From NCBI RefSeq assembly GCF_001695835.1, contig NZ_MBSO01000067.1:124001-188000 (forward strand): a stretch of DNA of 64,000 nucleotides. Direction: 5' to 3'. Positions 63,730 to 64,000 of the stretch are shown one piece after another; the stretch's first letter is position 1; every line of letters starts with the position of its first letter. Below the pieces are notes generated by a model. The model was not told the origin of the DNA. It was given only the letters and a program-made list of their open reading frames with translations, and ran no database searches. Both the position numbers and the translations under genes were made by a program. Source of the stretch: Ensifer sp. LC11 (GTDB lineage: Bacteria; Pseudomonadota; Alphaproteobacteria; Rhizobiales; Rhizobiaceae).

Positions 63730-64000
63730 AAGTCGCCTTCATTGGCCCGACCTTACCGGATGCGCGCCTGACGGCCGGCAAGGAGATCCTTGTCCTGCCC
63801 CCCGCGGTCCAGGGCGACATCTTGCGCGCGGTCGAAAGCGGCGCGGTGGCGATCGGGCTCGTCGATGGCAATTTCGAGAACGTCGCACCCGTCTGGCACA
63901 AGGAGATACTGTACGCGCTGTCGCAAGGCGTGCGGGTCCTTGGCGCCGCCAGCATGGGCGCGCTTCGCGCAGCGGAATGCGCGTCCTTCGGCATGGTTGG
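63726..64000 (+). CDS. tfuA-like: TfuA-like protein (partial, C-terminus off the window)
   Basis: 91 codons up to the window edge, starting at the ATG in the ATGA overlap with the YcaO gene. The TfuA family is recognisable from MKVAFIGPTLP, VAIGLVDGNFENVAPVWHKE, ILYALSQGVRVLGAASMGAL and RAAEC. TfuA is named from the trifolitoxin locus of Rhizobium leguminosarum. In other systems it works with YcaO in thioamide formation, where it is proposed to supply sulfide. Overlap with YcaO shows that the two are made together. Confidence 0.93.
   Translation, partial: MKVAFIGPTLPDARLTAGKEILVLPPAVQGDILRAVESGAVAIGLVDGNFENVAPVWHKEILYALSQGVRVLGAASMGALRAAECASFGMV

Noticed and set aside
1-64000. tRNA, rRNA, integrase, transposase or plasmid replication genes
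   Set aside because: Looked for on both strands; none recognised.

Overview
The window looks like a GC-rich alphaproteobacterium of the Rhizobiaceae, most like Ensifer/Sinorhizobium. The evidence is codon usage, the density of ABC uptake systems of family-5 type, the exopolysaccharide (EPS) gene content, and an inverted pair of ~103-bp elements of a kind I associate with rhizobial genomes. No rRNA, tRNA, CRISPR array, transposase or phage gene was found. The accessory gene content would suit a megaplasmid or chromid, but nothing here proves it.

Layout. 1-7663: a LacI-type regulator with a downstream solute-binding protein (minus strand), divergent from a complete five-gene oligopeptide/nickel-type ABC uptake operon. 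7740-9055: an OmpW-like outer-membrane protein behind a candidate FNR/FixK box, and a two-CBS-domain protein. 9139-28852: a large surface-polysaccharide locus. It holds a GH-A-type glycoside hydrolase, a GT2 and two GT4 glycosyltransferases, a VanZ-like protein, a NodB-type deacetylase, an O-antigen-ligase/Wzy-like polymerase, a Wzz/GumC-type chain-length protein and a Wzx-like flippase. It also holds two paralogous acyltransferase-like proteins, a PrmC/HemK-like methyltransferase, and an operon of NadE-like synthetase, AMP-ligase, acyl carrier protein and asparagine-synthase-like amidotransferase. The gene set resembles exosortase-A-associated EPS loci, but no exosortase is visible. 28999-38261: a small membrane protein, an FkbM methyltransferase, a cyclic-nucleotide-binding protein, a very unusual ABC exporter whose ATPase motifs have all decayed, a SAM methyltransferase and three glycosyltransferases (two MurG-like, one GT4).

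38332-44294 is a second complete family-5 ABC uptake operon. 44417-52657 holds a polysaccharide lyase, a class III nucleotide cyclase, a UDP-sugar dehydrogenase, a DUF3095 protein that appears to share the cyclase core motifs, an MBL-fold hydrolase, a second deacetylase and a GT4 enzyme. 52725-59431 holds a lipoprotein, an MltF-like lytic transglycosylase, an MscS-family channel and a large secreted SH3b/Gly-rich protein.

59872-64000 (running off the window) is the most interesting region. It encodes an XRE regulator, a SARP/TPR regulator, a 73-residue cysteine-free candidate precursor peptide with a strong ribosome binding site, a YcaO cyclodehydratase-family protein, and a TfuA protein overlapping it by ATGA. 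I read this as an uncharacterised TfuA-YcaO RiPP-like (possibly thioamide-forming) system. The second main novelty is the inverted pair of elements at 12849-12950 and 29406-29509. Each encodes a 13-codon peptide (MQQFK-x-LQRP-x-RV) whose start site is sequestered in a hairpin, with a second hairpin closing the element.
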